From: Alphaproteobacteria bacterium
GTDB taxonomy: Bacteria > Pseudomonadota > Alphaproteobacteria > Micavibrionales > UBA2020
DNA length: 64,000 nucleotides
Direction of reading: 5' to 3'
Assembly (NCBI GenBank): GCA_016794125.1
Contig: JAEUKT010000002.1
Coordinates: forward strand, 498,848-562,847
Position 1 is the stretch's first letter. Every line of letters starts with the position of its first letter. The notes below the pieces were generated by a model. The model was not told where the DNA came from. It was given only the letters and a program-made list of their open reading frames with translations, and ran no database searches. Positions 63,908 through 64,000 of the stretch are shown in pieces. The position numbers and the translations under genes are program-made.

Positions 63908-64000
63908 CCGATACCATCTTCGCCCTCTCGACCGGTTCTTACAGATCCGCCATCGCGGTGATCCGCATATCGGGGCCGAAGGCGCTCGAGGCATTCCGGC
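63904..64000 (+). CDS. mnmE: tRNA modification GTPase MnmE, N-terminal fragment
   Basis: First 32 codons of mnmE, cut by the right edge: TIFALSTGSYRSAIAVIRIS then GPKALEAF, the start of the formyl-folate-binding domain. It partners MnmG in U34 modification. The ATG overlaps the ferredoxin stop. Confidence 0.92.
   Translation, partial: MTDTIFALSTGSYRSAIAVIRISGPKALEAFR

Noticed and set aside
1..64000. Search for CRISPR arrays, insertion sequences, prophage genes and rRNA.
   Set aside because: No spaced direct repeats, transposase or phage proteins and no rRNA sequence were seen; the only RNA gene found is tRNA-Leu.

Overview
The window reads as chromosomal DNA of a free-living alphaproteobacterium. 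The evidence is gene order: ispH-thrB-rnhA, xseB-ispA-dxs, DUF3576 lipoprotein-leuS-lptE-holA, mnmG-rsmG-parA-parB and hemE-hemH-hemJ-rho are all typical of that class. An outer-membrane/LPS gene set (lptE, gmhA, two beta-barrel porins) and an origin rich in GANTC sites agree with this. The order or family cannot be fixed from the sequence alone. Coding density is high, and I see no insertion sequence, prophage, integron or CRISPR array.

The most important region is 39.4-64.0 kb, which appears to be the chromosomal replication origin domain. The noncoding stretch 53.82-54.24 kb, directly upstream of hemE, holds two perfect DnaA boxes (TTATCCACA), several near matches, six GANTC sites and an AT-rich block. 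This is the arrangement known for the Caulobacter origin next to hemE. About 12-13 kb to the left, parA-rsmG carries four parS partition sites (three perfect 16-mers and one with a changed outer pair), two of them inside rsmG. mnmE (right edge) is separated from mnmG-rsmG-parA-parB (left) by about 20 kb that contains the origin.

Layout: 0-8.5 kb: beta-oxidation genes (thiolase, 3-hydroxyacyl-CoA dehydrogenase), a TerC/Alx-type membrane protein, a nucleotide-sugar dehydrogenase, lipB and unknown proteins, one with an HNH-like core and an RGG tail. 8.5-16 kb: tRNA-Leu(GAG), maeB, mgtE, a small ankyrin protein, ivd and a predicted HExxH metallopeptidase. 16-24.3 kb: isoprenoid genes (dxs, ispA, ispH) with xseB, gmhA, thrB and rnhA. 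24.3-32 kb: a bifunctional class A PBP, a second thiolase, a TPR-sulfotransferase reading frame that runs without a stop into a porin, and a second porin. 32-39.3 kb: DUF3576 lipoprotein, leuS, lptE, holA, a Sel1 protein and a second HExxH metallopeptidase. 39.4-53.8 kb: parB, parA, rsmG, mnmG, add with a third thiolase, prmA, a second Sel1 protein, and a tandem pair of proteins that look like the metallopeptidases with their active sites lost. 53.8-64 kb: oriC, hemE-hemH-hemJ, rho, a protein with eight CxxC motifs in two four-motif blocks, a dienelactone hydrolase, a DUF255 thioredoxin-fold protein, a [2Fe-2S] ferredoxin-like protein and the start of mnmE.

The strongest leads are the predicted oriC/parS region, the four-member metallopeptidase/pseudopeptidase family, the sulfotransferase-porin fusion and the double four-CxxC zinc-binding protein. 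All functions are assigned from motifs and family knowledge read by eye; no search was run.
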